From contig NZ_JALPRE010000007.1 in NCBI RefSeq assembly GCF_023195925.1, forward strand, positions 1 through 64,000: a stretch of 64,000 bases of DNA, read 5' to 3'. Made by a program: the position numbers and the translations under genes. Within the stretch, counting starts at the first letter, position 1. Every line of letters begins with the position of its first letter. This stretch comes from Aquimarina acroporae (GTDB lineage Bacteria > Bacteroidota > Bacteroidia > Flavobacteriales > Flavobacteriaceae). Shown one piece after another: positions 1 to 9,679 of this stretch. A model generated the notes under the pieces. The model made no database searches. It had not been told where the DNA came from and was given only the letters and a program-made list of their open reading frames with translations.

Positions 1-1
1 T

Positions 2-1600
2 AGAGGTGCTACCGGAGCAGCAGGAACTAACGGAACAGATGGTGCCAGAGGTGCAACCGGTGCAGCGGGTACTAACGGAACAGACGGTGCTAGAGGTGCA
101 ACTGGTGCTGATGGCGCTAGAGGTGCAACTGGTGCAGCAGGTACTAACGGAATAGACGGTGCTAGAGGTGCAACCGGAGCAGCTGGAACTAACGGAACAG
201 ACGGTGCCAGAGGTGCTACCGGAGCAGCAGGAACTAACGGAACAGACGGTGCTAGAGGTGCTACTGGTGCTGATGGCGCTAGAGGTGCTACCGGAGCAGC
301 AGGCACTAACGGACTAGATGGCGCTAGAGGTGCTACCGGAGCAGCAGGAACTAATGGAACAGATGGTGCCAGAGGTGCAACTGGTGCAGCAGGTACTAAC
401 GGAACAGATGGTGCCAGAGGTGCAACCGGAGCAGCTGGAACTAATGGAATAGACGGTGCTAGAGGTGCTACTGGTGCTGATGGCGCTAGAGGTGCTACCG
501 GAGCAGCAGGCACTAACGGAATAGATGGCGCTAGAGGTGCTACCGGAGCAGCAGGAACTAATGGAACAGATGGTGCGAGAGGTGCAACTGGTGCAGCGGG
601 TACTAACGGAACAGCTGGTGCTAGAGGTGCAACTGGAACAGATGGTGCTAGAGGTGCTACTGGTGCTGATGGCGCTAGAGGTGCTACCGGAGCAGCTGGA
701 ACTAATGGAATAGACGGTGCTAGAGGTGCTACTGGTGCTGATGGCGCTAGAGGTGCTACCGGAGCAGCCGGAACTAAAGGAACAGATGGTGCCAGAGGTG
801 CAACTGGTGCAGCAGGGACTAACGGAATAGATGGTGCTAGAGGTGCTACTGGTGCAGCGGGTACTAACGGAACAGATGGTGCTAGAGGTGCAACTGGAGC
901 TGATGGCGCTAGAGGTGCTACCGGAGCAGCAGGAACTAATGGAACAGATGGTGCTAGAGGTGCAACTGGTGCAGCGGGTACTAACGGACCAGATGGTGCT
1001 AGAGGTGCAACTGGTGCTGATGGCGCTAGAGGTGCTACCGGAGCAGCAGGAACTAATGGAACAGATGGTGCTAGAGGTGCAACTGGTGCAGCGGGTACTA
1101 ACGGAACAGATGGTGCTAGAGGTGCAACTGGTGCAGGAGGGACTAACGGAACAGATGGTGCCAGAGGTGCAACTGGTGCAGCAGGTACTAACGGAATAGA
1201 TGGTGCTAGAGGTGCTACCGGAGCAGCAGGGACTAACGGAATAGATGGTGCTAGAGGTGCAACTGGTGCAGCGGGTACTAACGGAACAGATGGTGCTAGA
1301 GGTGCTACTGGTGCAGGAGGGACTAACTGAACAGATGGTGCCAGAGGTGCAACTGGTGCAGCAGGTACTAACGGTATAGATGGTGCTAGAGGTGCTACCG
1401 GAGCAGCAGGAACTAACGGAACAGATGGTGCTCGAGGTGCAACTGGTGCAGATGGCGCTAGAGGTGCACCTGGTGCAGCAGGTACTAACGGAATAGATGG
1501 TGCTAGAGGTGCTACCGGAGCAGCAGGAACTAACGGAACAGATGGTGCTAGAGGTGCTACTGGTGCTGATGGAGCAAGAGGAGCAACAGGCGATCCTGCT
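2..1600 (+). repeat. Tandem Gly-X-Y coding repeats (45-bp and 27-bp units)
   Basis: The DNA is built from 9-bp triplet codon blocks arranged as two alternating units: 45 bp encoding [15 protein letters not shown] and 27 bp encoding GARGATGAD. Synonymous and single-residue variants occur ([24 protein letters not shown]), but the 9-bp register is never broken. Because the repeats lack stops in a second frame, they also create spurious overlapping ORFs there. Confidence 0.95.
1081..1440 (+). repeat. 180-bp tandem segmental duplication inside the collagen repeats
   Basis: Bases 1081-1260 and 1261-1440 align without gaps and differ at six positions: 1126/1306, 1148/1328, 1195/1375, 1231/1411, 1242/1422 and 1253/1433. 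Both copies share the rare GAG triplet (GGTGCAGGA then GGG). The change at 1328 creates the TGA stop, so it arose in the second copy only. Confidence 0.9.
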
Positions 1601-2132
1601 ACCAATATTGTAACTAATTTATCTCAAGATACTACTACTGGGGTAATTACTTATACTAACGAGAATACTCCTACTGCCGATACTCAAACTGCAAACGTTG
1701 TAAGTACCGTCACGGGTAATGAAATTACTGTAGGTAGTGATGGGGGTGCATTCTTTGCTAGTCCTGTGAAAGCAATGGGTAAAGTTTCAGGGGCTGGAGC
1801 AGCTATTAAGATTTTAAATGCGACCGTATCTCGAATTGACGAGGGTGACTATCAAATTACATTCACCAGCGCAATGCCAGATGCCAACTATATTATTCAA
1901 TTATCTATTCTAGATTGTGGCGGTGATTGCCCAGGAAATACTGGACAAAATTATGATGACCCAGGAATCACATACTATAGCCAAACCACAACTGGATTTA
2001 GAGTAAACATTGGAGATAGTGATAACGGAACCAATCAAAAAGACGATATTGATTTAGAATTCATGTTTACAGTACTAGATTTCTAATAAATATCATGACA
2101 AAATAAATAGACAGGATTAACAGATATCAAAA

Positions 2133-2789
2133 ATGAAAAAGTTACCCCTATTAATATTATTTCTAGCATTAATGAATCAAGCCTTTGCCCAAATTGGTCC
2201 GAATGATGCTAATGCTTTGATGGGGTTGCCCACAGCTACCAACTTAGCTGAGATTAATGCTATCCTGAATCCACAAATAGGATCGGTAGTATATAATCTA
2301 GATGATGAAGAAATATATCGTTATACCGGCCCAACTAATGGATGGCAAAGAGCAACCGATGATCAAACTGATGCCGAAGTACTACTTGCTATACCACTCG
2401 ACGTAGATGAAGATGCGGTTACTACTCCAACAAACGAAACAAACTTACAAGAAGTAGTACAAGCTATAGCTCCAATCACTTCTAAAGCAGGAAGAGTATT
2501 CTTCCCCCCTTCTATAGAAATTGATGCCTCGGCAATAGTTAATAATCAAACCATAGACTTGTATGCTCTGTATAGAGCTCAATATGCGACACCAATTATA
2601 AGTAGTCCAAGTGCTCCTAATACCATACCAATTTATGAGGCCAACGAACTATATTATTACGTAACTTTTGCAGACCCAATTGTTTTCAATATAGACAGTT
2701 TAAGTGATGCAGGAGTGTTACAATATGATATTTTAAGCATCCCAACTGATGACAATACCCTTATCAATGTGGTATTTGTAGTTAGGTAA
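2133..2789 (+). CDS. Secreted protein of unknown function, 218 aa
   Basis: It begins with a clear signal peptide (MKK, hydrophobic core LLILFLALM, cleavage near AFAQ at residues 17-20). The mature part starts IGPNDANALMGLP and has a short segment around residues 50-75 (GSVVYNLDDEEIYRYTGP) of the type often found in secreted proteins of marine flavobacteria; the rest is a beta-rich domain ending in VVFVVR. I do not recognise a catalytic motif. It lies 46 bp after the collagen-like gene and 13 bp before the large surface protein, so the three are probably co-transcribed and may build one surface structure. Function is not known to me. Confidence 0.75.
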   Translation: MKKLPLLILFLALMNQAFAQIGPNDANALMGLPTATNLAEINAILNPQIGSVVYNLDDEEIYRYTGPTNGWQRATDDQTDAEVLLAIPLDVDEDAVTTPTNETNLQEVVQAIAPITSKAGRVFFPPSIEIDASAIVNNQTIDLYALYRAQYATPIISSPSAPNTIPIYEANELYYYVTFADPIVFNIDSLSDAGVLQYDILSIPTDDNTLINVVFVVR

Positions 2790-2802
2790 TTAATACTAAC
2801 AT

Positions 2803-5800
2803 ATGAGATTGATACCAAAAATAACATATCAACTTATACTTTTGTTAGGTATAGCAATATTACCTATACATGCTCTTCAAGCACAAGACACCTATGAAGA
2901 TAATTTTAATGGTGGAGCCAACTATGCAAATAGTTCTGGTAATCAAACATGGACCACTAGCTGGATAGAGACTGGAGATGATGGTACCGCTGGAGGAGGT
3001 AGAATATTTGTTAGTGGCTTTAATGATCTTGAATTTGTAAATATGGATGGTAGGACAATACGTCGAGATATTGACCTATCGGCGTATTCGGCTGTCGATT
3101 TATCTTTGGATTATTTTTTTATTAATGGAAATGGATCTACCGAAGATATTGACATTCAATTATGGAATGATACTGCTGGTGCATATGAAACAGTTCTTAC
3201 TACAGGAACTGGATTTGGTGTTACTCTAAATCATACATTAACTGCAGATCAAATTTCTGCTAACTCTTCAATTCGATTTATTTCTGGTAGTGGTAATTGG
3301 CAAGGTGCAGACAATATTGCCATTGACGATGTACTCTTCACTGCGACCCTTTCGAATGCTGAAATAACTATTGGTAATGCAAATGTTAATGAAAATGCTG
3401 GAACCATAGATTTTACCGTTACTCATTCGGGAGCAAGTACTGCAGGGAGTTTCACTGTAGAATATTCTACTGCTAATAATACAGCCACCGCACCCGGAGA
3501 TTATACCGCCACGGGCGCTCCTACTCCAACCATAACATTTTCCGGAACGACTGGAGAAACACAAACTATTTCGATACCAATTGTAAATGATAATTTTACG
3601 GAAAATACAGAAACATTTTTTGTTAACATTGCAAATCCTAGCGATGGAACAGTTACCATAACTGATTCTCAGGGAGAAGGAACTATCAATGATGATGATA
3701 CCGCATCTATTGCCATTGGCAATGTTACAGTTAACGAAGGAGACGGTACTGCTACCCTAGATGTAGTTTTATCTGGTGCTAATGTTGCCGGAGGATTTAC
3801 GGTGGAGTATTCTACTGCTAATGGTTCTGCAACGGCTCCGGCAGATTATACCGCAACAGGAGCCCCTACTCCAACCATCTCATTTTCGGGAACAGGAAGC
3901 TTACCAGAAACGCAACAAATAACAATTCCCATTATCGATGATTCTGATGTAGAAGGAAATCATAACTTTTTTGTAAACCTCGGAGCTGTTAGTAATGCAT
4001 TGGTAACTATAAGTGACAATCAGGGAGAAGTAACTATACAGGATAATGATGCTGGTATTAGTATTGCAGACCTAACCAATATAGGCGAAGCCTCTGGTAC
4101 TGCAAATTTTGTTATAACACATACTGGAGCCAATGTTCCAGGAGGTTTCACAGTAAATTTCAGTACCGCAAATAATACCGCAATTGCACCGGGTGATTAT
4201 ACAGCAACATCCTCCCCTCCTGCTATTTCTTTTTCCGGAACCAGCGGAGAAACACAAACTATTTCAGTAACTATTATTAATGATGGAGATACCGAAGGTA
4301 ATGAAAGCTTTTTCGTAAATCTTACCGGAGTTAGTAGTCCTCAAGTTACAATAACAGACTCGCAGGCAGAAGGAACAATCATTGACGACGAAATTCCTTT
4401 TATTATAACCGATGGAGTTACCGATAATACTTGTAGTGGATTTTTTGTGGACACAGGAAGTTTTAGTGGAAACTACAGTAATAATGAAGCGATAACCTAT
4501 ACTCTATGTCCAGATACACCTGGAAGCGTAATTGTTTTAGATTTTGAAGAATTTAACGTTGAAGACTTTTGGGATGGGTTAGCCATATTTGAAGGTACCA
4601 CCACGACAACTCAAATTGGAGTTTTTGACAATGAAAACGTTCCGAGACAAATAGTTTCTACAGATCCAAGCGGTTGTCTAACTTTCGTATTTACTTCAGA
4701 CGGTAGTGTAGTTGACGATGGTTGGGTCGCTCGTATTTCTTGTGCCTCGGTATTCTTAAATGTAGGTAATGTAACCGTGAGTGAAGATGCTGGTACTGCT
4801 ACCTTTACGGTAACTTTAAATGGAAATGTACCTGGAGGTTTTACGGTAGATTATATTACTGATGATGGTACAGCCTTTGCCGATTCGGATTATACTACTA
4901 CCTCAGGAACTTTAAGTTTTGCAGGAACAAACAATGAACAAAGAACAGTTACTGTCCCTATAATTAATAACACTTTTGCTGAAAACGACGAGATATTTTA
5001 TCTAACATTGAACAATGTATCCAATTCAACCGTAGGACTTATAGAAGGTATCGGTACAATTACAGATGATGTTGGAGACACTCCAGTAGATGATGATGTA
5101 CCTCTTACTTTGTTTGATGAATTTAATGGATATTTTGATTATGCGCTTACAGGAGGTTCTCTTAGATTAGCTTCAGATTCTGTTGATCCTTGTGGAATAG
5201 CTCCTTCATCATCGAATACGCTAACAACTACTATACCTCCAGGATCGACTATAGAACAAGCATACCTTATCTGGGGCCATACCAGTCCAAGTGCTGATGA
5301 TGTAGTTGTTTTTGAAGGACAAAATGTAACCGCAAGTGTAATTAATTCTGCCAATGGAGGTTCTACCTATGGTATGGTGGGAGATGTTACTTCAATTATA
5401 CAAGGTATTCCAGACCCTTCTACCAATGTTTATGATTTTAGCGGACTTTCTGTTGACAATCGTACACTTTGTGATAATACTATTATTATTGGAGGTTGGT
5501 CATTAATGATATTTTTCACCAATCCTGCTTTCCCCGCAGTGGGAATCAATATGTATAATGGTTTTGATGCCTCATCAAATACTACTACCAATTATACACT
5601 TGATGGTTTTTACGCTATTGGGGCCACTGGGTCCAAAACCTCTGTTTTATCATGGGAAGGAGATGGCGATATTACCGGGAATGAAGAAATATCATTGACT
5701 GTTGGTGCCAATAATACCACATTAAATGGTGATGGAGACAATACCGGAGGAAATCAAAATGTATTTAACTCAACCATATTTGATGATACTGTTATACCAA

Positions 5801-7962
5801 ATGTGAATACAAGTACTGAATTTGCGATAGATTTAGATACCTATGATGTTTCTGCCTTAATTGGACCAGGAGAAACTTCTGCTGCTACGCAGGTAACAAC
5901 AGGTAATGATTTTATTATTCTAAACACAGTTTTATTAAAGGTTCCTAGTAACCTTATTACAGGAAATGTATTTGAAGATGTTAATTATCCTGGAGGTGCT
6001 GGAAGAAATTTAGTCACTTCTTCTGGTGTGGCAATTGAAAATGCACGAGTTGAGTTATATAGAGAAACCAGTCCTGGTGTCTTCACTTTTGAAGAAGCAA
6101 CAACCTCAAACAGCTCTGGAGAATACACTTTTGGAGGTATACCTGATGGGACATATCGTGTTCGAGTAGTAAACAATACGGTAAGATCAACACGAGGAGG
6201 AGGATCAGGTTGTACAACTTGCTTACCAATACAAACCTTTAGAAGAGATTATGCCTCTGGAGGTACTTTTACCGATCAACCCAATGAAGTAGGTGGTGCA
6301 GATCCAACTGCCACTGATGCAGGATCAAATACACTAACCGGTGCTCAGTCTGTTTCTAGTGTTACCATAAATGGAGAAGGAGTTGTAGATCTTGATTTTG
6401 GATTTAATTTCAATACTATAGTAAATACCAACGCAGATGGTCAAGGATCTTTAGAGCAATTTATAGTGAATTCTAATAGTCTGGATGAAACTGGTTTAAA
6501 TATTGAAACCAATGGTATTTTTAATCCAGCTGCCGGTGTAGACACTTCTATATTTATGATTCCTACGAATACTGACCCACTTGGGAGAACTGTAGATCCG
6601 AATTACGATGTAGCCAATGGCTTTTTTGATATTAATACAAATAGTAATCAACTTACGGAAATAACTTCAGACAATACCAGCATTGATGGTAGGACTCAAA
6701 CCGCTTATTCTGGTGATACCAATACCGGTACAATAGGTGCAGGAGGAAATACCGTTGGAGTATCAGCTACTACCCTACCCAGCTATAATTTACCTGAAAT
6801 TCAGGTACGAAGTGACTTTGGAGACGTATTGCAGATGGCAGCTTCAAATACTATCATTCGTAATATAGCGGTATATGGAGGAAACCGGAGAGCAGTGCGC
6901 CAAAATTCTGGAACAAATAATCTTATATCATCAAATTTATTAGGTGTTAATGCGCTAGGAGCTATTGGTACTGTAGGAGTAGGATCTTATGTCGATGATG
7001 GTGTACAAGTAACAGGTGGCGAAGTAGTAATAGATGGTAATTACATTGCTTCAAACACCGATTTCGGCGTTATCGTAAACGGTGGAACATCTACCACAAT
7101 TCAAAATAACCATTTTACTGGAAATGGATATAGAGCATGTGAATACAATATTACTATACAAAATGGAAGCGGTATTTTAATTCAGAATAACTTTATTGAA
7201 AATGCTGAATCCACCGGAATTAACGATGATGCAGGAGGCATTACTATTACCGAAAATACAATCACTACTTCAGGTACAAACAACGGTTGTGCTCAGTTAA
7301 GTGGTATTGAACTTTCTCAGAACAACTCTTCGGTATCCAACAATATCGTAAACAGTAATGCTGGAGCGGGAATAGTATTAAGCGGAGGAAACACTTCTGG
7401 AAATCGTATTTCACAAAATTCGATTTTTGCAAATGGTACGGCAGCACCTGCATTAGGTATAGATATCAATAATGATGGAGTTACCCTTAATGATACTGGT
7501 GATGCAGATAATGGTCCTAACACTAGTATTAATTTTCCAATAATAGAATCTGCTTCGATAAGCGGAACCACACTACGAATTAGAGGTTGGGTTGGTTCTG
7601 GAGCTACTGTAGAATTTTTCTTAACCGATATTGATCAAGGAACAGCGGCAACTGGAGACAACCAACTTGGATTGTCTGTAGATTATGGTGAAGGTCAAGT
7701 ATTTGTCACTTCGGCTACTGAAGGTTCTGGAACAGATAGCGATGCTACAACATCTGCATATACAGATGCAGATGGAAATACTGATAATACTAACAGGTTT
7801 GACTTTTTAATCACATTAGCATCCCCCATTACCCCGGGAAGCATGATATCTGCAACTGCTACAATATCTAATTCTACATCAGAATTTGGAGGTTCTGCTG
7901 TAGTTGGTTCGGCTCGAGTAATTACCAATAGAACAATAACTTATAGAGTTAGGCAAAATTAA
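2803..7962 (+). CDS. Giant secreted multidomain protein: Calx-beta, CUB-like, SdrD-B-like, beta-helix
   Basis: 1719 residues with a signal peptide ending near HALQAQ (about residue 27). Domains in order, roughly: a lectin/jelly-roll-like N-terminal domain (30-185); three Calx-beta repeats (185-525) with the FTVEYSTAN, GDYTATGAP and NDDD signatures; a CUB-like domain with paired cysteines (530-650); a fourth Calx-beta (650-760); a beta-rich domain starting PLTLFDEFNGYF (770-1050); an SdrD-B/Cna-B-like domain (1050-1130, ITGNVFEDVN to IPDGTYRVRV); a right-handed beta-helix rich in Asn ladders (1280-1580); and a beta-rich end. Calx-beta and Cna-B domains are typical of calcium-binding adhesins. 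The C-terminus (TITYRVRQN) does not look like a T9SS sorting domain, which is odd for a protein of this class. Confidence 0.88.
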   Translation: MRLIPKITYQLILLLGIAILPIHALQAQDTYEDNFNGGANYANSSGNQTWTTSWIETGDDGTAGGGRIFVSGFNDLEFVNMDGRTIRRDIDLSAYSAVDLSLDYFFINGNGSTEDIDIQLWNDTAGAYETVLTTGTGFGVTLNHTLTADQISANSSIRFISGSGNWQGADNIAIDDVLFTATLSNAEITIGNANVNENAGTIDFTVTHSGASTAGSFTVEYSTANNTATAPGDYTATGAPTPTITFSGTTGETQTISIPIVNDNFTENTETFFVNIANPSDGTVTITDSQGEGTINDDDTASIAIGNVTVNEGDGTATLDVVLSGANVAGGFTVEYSTANGSATAPADYTATGAPTPTISFSGTGSLPETQQITIPIIDDSDVEGNHNFFVNLGAVSNALVTISDNQGEVTIQDNDAGISIADLTNIGEASGTANFVITHTGANVPGGFTVNFSTANNTAIAPGDYTATSSPPAISFSGTSGETQTISVTIINDGDTEGNESFFVNLTGVSSPQVTITDSQAEGTIIDDEIPFIITDGVTDNTCSGFFVDTGSFSGNYSNNEAITYTLCPDTPGSVIVLDFEEFNVEDFWDGLAIFEGTTTTTQIGVFDNENVPRQIVSTDPSGCLTFVFTSDGSVVDDGWVARISCASVFLNVGNVTVSEDAGTATFTVTLNGNVPGGFTVDYITDDGTAFADSDYTTTSGTLSFAGTNNEQRTVTVPIINNTFAENDEIFYLTLNNVSNSTVGLIEGIGTITDDVGDTPVDDDVPLTLFDEFNGYFDYALTGGSLRLASDSVDPCGIAPSSSNTLTTTIPPGSTIEQAYLIWGHTSPSADDVVVFEGQNVTASVINSANGGSTYGMVGDVTSIIQGIPDPSTNVYDFSGLSVDNRTLCDNTIIIGGWSLMIFFTNPAFPAVGINMYNGFDASSNTTTNYTLDGFYAIGATGSKTSVLSWEGDGDITGNEEISLTVGANNTTLNGDGDNTGGNQNVFNSTIFDDTVIPNVNTSTEFAIDLDTYDVSALIGPGETSAATQVTTGNDFIILNTVLLKVPSNLITGNVFEDVNYPGGAGRNLVTSSGVAIENARVELYRETSPGVFTFEEATTSNSSGEYTFGGIPDGTYRVRVVNNTVRSTRGGGSGCTTCLPIQTFRRDYASGGTFTDQPNEVGGADPTATDAGSNTLTGAQSVSSVTINGEGVVDLDFGFNFNTIVNTNADGQGSLEQFIVNSNSLDETGLNIETNGIFNPAAGVDTSIFMIPTNTDPLGRTVDPNYDVANGFFDINTNSNQLTEITSDNTSIDGRTQTAYSGDTNTGTIGAGGNTVGVSATTLPSYNLPEIQVRSDFGDVLQMAASNTIIRNIAVYGGNRRAVRQNSGTNNLISSNLLGVNALGAIGTVGVGSYVDDGVQVTGGEVVIDGNYIASNTDFGVIVNGGTSTTIQNNHFTGNGYRACEYNITIQNGSGILIQNNFIENAESTGINDDAGGITITENTITTSGTNNGCAQLSGIELSQNNSSVSNNIVNSNAGAGIVLSGGNTSGNRISQNSIFANGTAAPALGIDINNDGVTLNDTGDADNGPNTSINFPIIESASISGTTLRIRGWVGSGATVEFFLTDIDQGTAATGDNQLGLSVDYGEGQVFVTSATEGSGTDSDATTSAYTDADGNTDNTNRFDFLITLASPITPGSMISATATISNSTSEFGGSAVVGSARVITNRTITYRVRQN

Positions 7963-8147
7963 AACATGTAAAATAGTTATAATTAAAGTAAACAAAACTC
8001 TTAACTACATATTCTACATACAAATCGTCAAAATCATGAAATCAATTTTTTCCACCCCTAGTAATTTTATTCCTTATCTATCGACTAATTTTAGAGATCA
8101 TTTTCATCTATAAAAGCATGTTTTAACTATCGACGAACGGCAAAAAG

Positions 8148-8180
8148 TGCATTTCATCGAAAAATTCATGCATTTTATCG
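8148..8180 (+). promoter_or_regulatory. Direct repeat TGCATTTyATCG with 21-bp period
   Basis: TGCATTTCATCG (8148-8159) and TGCATTTTATCG (8169-8180) differ at one base and start 21 bp apart, about two helical turns, which places them on the same face of the DNA. They lie about 90 bp upstream of the cargo gene at 8265. Such spacing is typical of activator sites; which regulator binds is unknown. Confidence 0.4.
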
Positions 8181-8229
8181 CTTAAAATTAGCATTTCAAC
8201 AATTTAAACCCTATTTTAGCCATATAATT

Positions 8230-8248
8230 ATTACGGATAAACCGTAAT
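8230..8248. promoter_or_regulatory. Palindrome ATTACGG-N5-CCGTAAT before the T9SS-B cargo gene
   Basis: Perfect 7-bp arms around a 5-bp centre, ending 16 bp before the ATG at 8265. It could be an operator or a small leader hairpin. There is no T-tract, so a terminator is unlikely. Confidence 0.4.
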
Positions 8249-8264
8249 TACATTTTTAAGCCCC

Positions 8265-9413
8265 ATGAATAAAATAATCGTCATTGCAATTTGTTTTCTA
8301 GCCCCTATTACCCTTTCATCGCAACAAGCCTTTCATAATTTTGGAGAAATTCAAATCCATAATCAGGGTCGAATCGGTTTTCATATAAATGTGGTCAACG
8401 ATGGTAATTTTGACCAAAACGTAGGATTTACTGGTTTTTACAGTGATGATAGTAGTTTAACAGTTTCAGGAAATAATAAACCTGTTTTTCATGATGTGGA
8501 AATTGATGTAGCCAACGATCTTTTTTTAGAAGTTTCTATGGGCGTAACCAATTTTCAGGAGTTCGTTAACGGAAGAGTACAAACTCCAAGAGATGAGAAA
8601 ACCGTTTCTTTAGATTACACCGATGATGCACCGTACTTAGGAGCTAATGATGATAGATTTGTAGATGGCTATGCTTCTATGACAGGGTTATTGGATTTCA
8701 CTTTTCCTGTAGGGGATGATTTTAGACTACGCCCTATGAGAATTGAAAATCAAGCTGCCGTTAATACTGCTAGTGGAGCTTATTATTTCGAAGATCCAAA
8801 TACTCCAAACTTCTTCACCGGAAGTTATGATACAGATAATTTTGAAAGCTTGCTGTTTGGTGTAAGTACTTTTGAGTTTTGGGATCTAAACGGAGACGTT
8901 GAAACAAGAGTTACCCTTACTTGGGATGATAACAGTAATATACCCACTTTAGTAAACAACTTAGATGACCTTCGAGTAGTTGGTTGGGACCGTACTTTAG
9001 GGCAATGGGTTAATCTTGGAAACACAGTGGTGTCAGGTGATTTAAATAATGGTGAGATTACTTCAGAACTTATGATTCCCGATAATTACGTGATTATCAC
9101 CTTTGGAACTTCTTCAACAATACTAGACGGTGATTTAGAAATATTTACTGCTGTATCACCAAATGGAGACGGTCAAAATGATACATTTATTATACAGGGT
9201 ATCGCTCAATTTCCAGAAAATGAATTATCTATTTTTAACAGATGGGGAGTAGAAGTATATAACAAGAAAGGTTATGACAACTCCTGGGGAGGTCTATCTG
9301 AAGGTAGAGCCACTATTGCTAAAGGAGAAGAATTACCTGTAGGTACATACTATTATGTTCTGAAAGTAGAAGGGCAAAAAGATAGAGCAGGATATTTATA
9401 CATAAATCGATAA
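8265..9413 (+). CDS. T9SS type B sorting cargo protein (gliding-motility-associated C-terminal domain)
   Basis: 382 residues with a signal peptide (MNKIIVIAICFLAPITLSSQQ). The last ~90 residues form the gliding-motility-associated C-terminal domain: TAVSPNGDGQND, then LSIFNRWGVEVY, then PVGTYYYVLKVEG and RAGYLYINR at the end. This domain is the T9SS type B export signal, so the protein should cross the outer membrane and be placed on the surface or secreted. The preceding ~270 residues are beta-rich and not assignable to a known enzyme. The gene has its own long upstream region and ends at a strong terminator, so it is probably monocistronic. It may act with the adjacent adhesin-like genes, but that is inference from position. 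Confidence 0.85.
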   Translation: MNKIIVIAICFLAPITLSSQQAFHNFGEIQIHNQGRIGFHINVVNDGNFDQNVGFTGFYSDDSSLTVSGNNKPVFHDVEIDVANDLFLEVSMGVTNFQEFVNGRVQTPRDEKTVSLDYTDDAPYLGANDDRFVDGYASMTGLLDFTFPVGDDFRLRPMRIENQAAVNTASGAYYFEDPNTPNFFTGSYDTDNFESLLFGVSTFEFWDLNGDVETRVTLTWDDNSNIPTLVNNLDDLRVVGWDRTLGQWVNLGNTVVSGDLNNGEITSELMIPDNYVIITFGTSSTILDGDLEIFTAVSPNGDGQNDTFIIQGIAQFPENELSIFNRWGVEVYNKKGYDNSWGGLSEGRATIAKGEELPVGTYYYVLKVEGQKDRAGYLYINR

Positions 9414-9468
9414 AAATTAGATCATTTTTACAAATTAGTAAGAGTAAACACATGATCAAAATTACCCC

Positions 9469-9502
9469 AAAAGGTATCTGATGAATTTCAGATACCTTTT
9501 TT
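9469..9502 (+). terminator. Rho-independent terminator after the T9SS-B cargo gene
   Basis: Perfect 13-bp stem AAAAGGTATCTGA / TCAGATACCTTTT with a 6-nt loop, followed by further T residues. Confidence 0.9.
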
Positions 9503-9560
9503 ACTGAGTATCAGTCTCATCTCTTACCTCAATGAGAGATTGCTCATTATCAAATAACAC

Positions 9561-9594
9561 AAGGGTTTTATAAATCTGTCCAAAACCCTTTTAA
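9561..9594. terminator. Second hairpin upstream of clpP
   Basis: Stem AAGGGTTTT (9561-9569) / AAAACCCTT (9582-9590) with a 12-nt loop, then TTaaaa. Weaker than the hairpin at 9469; possibly a backup terminator or part of the clpP upstream region. Confidence 0.45.
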
Positions 9595-9679
9595 AATTTT
9601 GTAAAATGCTAGATTCATAGAGTCGTTTTCCAAAAATAATTATACATTTATCTTCCTTAGAACTGAAAATAAAATTACC

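Larger units (their letters stand above)
2..2086 (+). pseudogene. Collagen-like surface protein, 5'-partial, interrupted by an in-frame stop
   Basis: The frame is open from the left edge and encodes about 176 Gly-X-Y triplets ([18 protein letters not shown]) up to about 1600, then a non-collagenous C-terminal domain of about 160 residues ending in VLDF-stop. Bacterial collagen-like proteins form triple-helical surface or fibre stalks with a globular tip; the tip here contains a CGGDC motif and is beta-rich in character. The collagen frame carries TGA at 1328-1330, where sister repeats read GGA (G to T). No ATG, GTG or TTG follows in frame until the GTG at 1766, so the last part of the stalk and the tip would not be made without readthrough. 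The start lies outside the window. A sequencing or assembly error in the repeats is the main alternative to a true pseudogene. Confidence 0.8.
7963..8264. other. 302-bp gene-free stretch upstream of the T9SS-B cargo gene
   Basis: No coding region is supported here. It is AT-rich and holds two possible regulatory elements, listed separately: a pair of near-identical 12-mers 21 bp apart (8148-8180) and a 7-bp-arm palindrome next to the next start codon (8230-8248). The motif CTATCGAC also occurs twice (near 8086 and 8127). No hairpin with a T-tract follows the upstream gene. Confidence 0.6.

Noticed and set aside
525-1199. Apparent ORFs rich in [17 protein letters not shown] repeats
   Set aside because: They are the out-of-frame reading of the collagen repeats; the 9-bp period keeps a second frame free of stops.
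2-1600. CRISPR-like regular repeats
   Set aside because: The units abut with no unique spacers and encode Gly-X-Y triplets in one frame.
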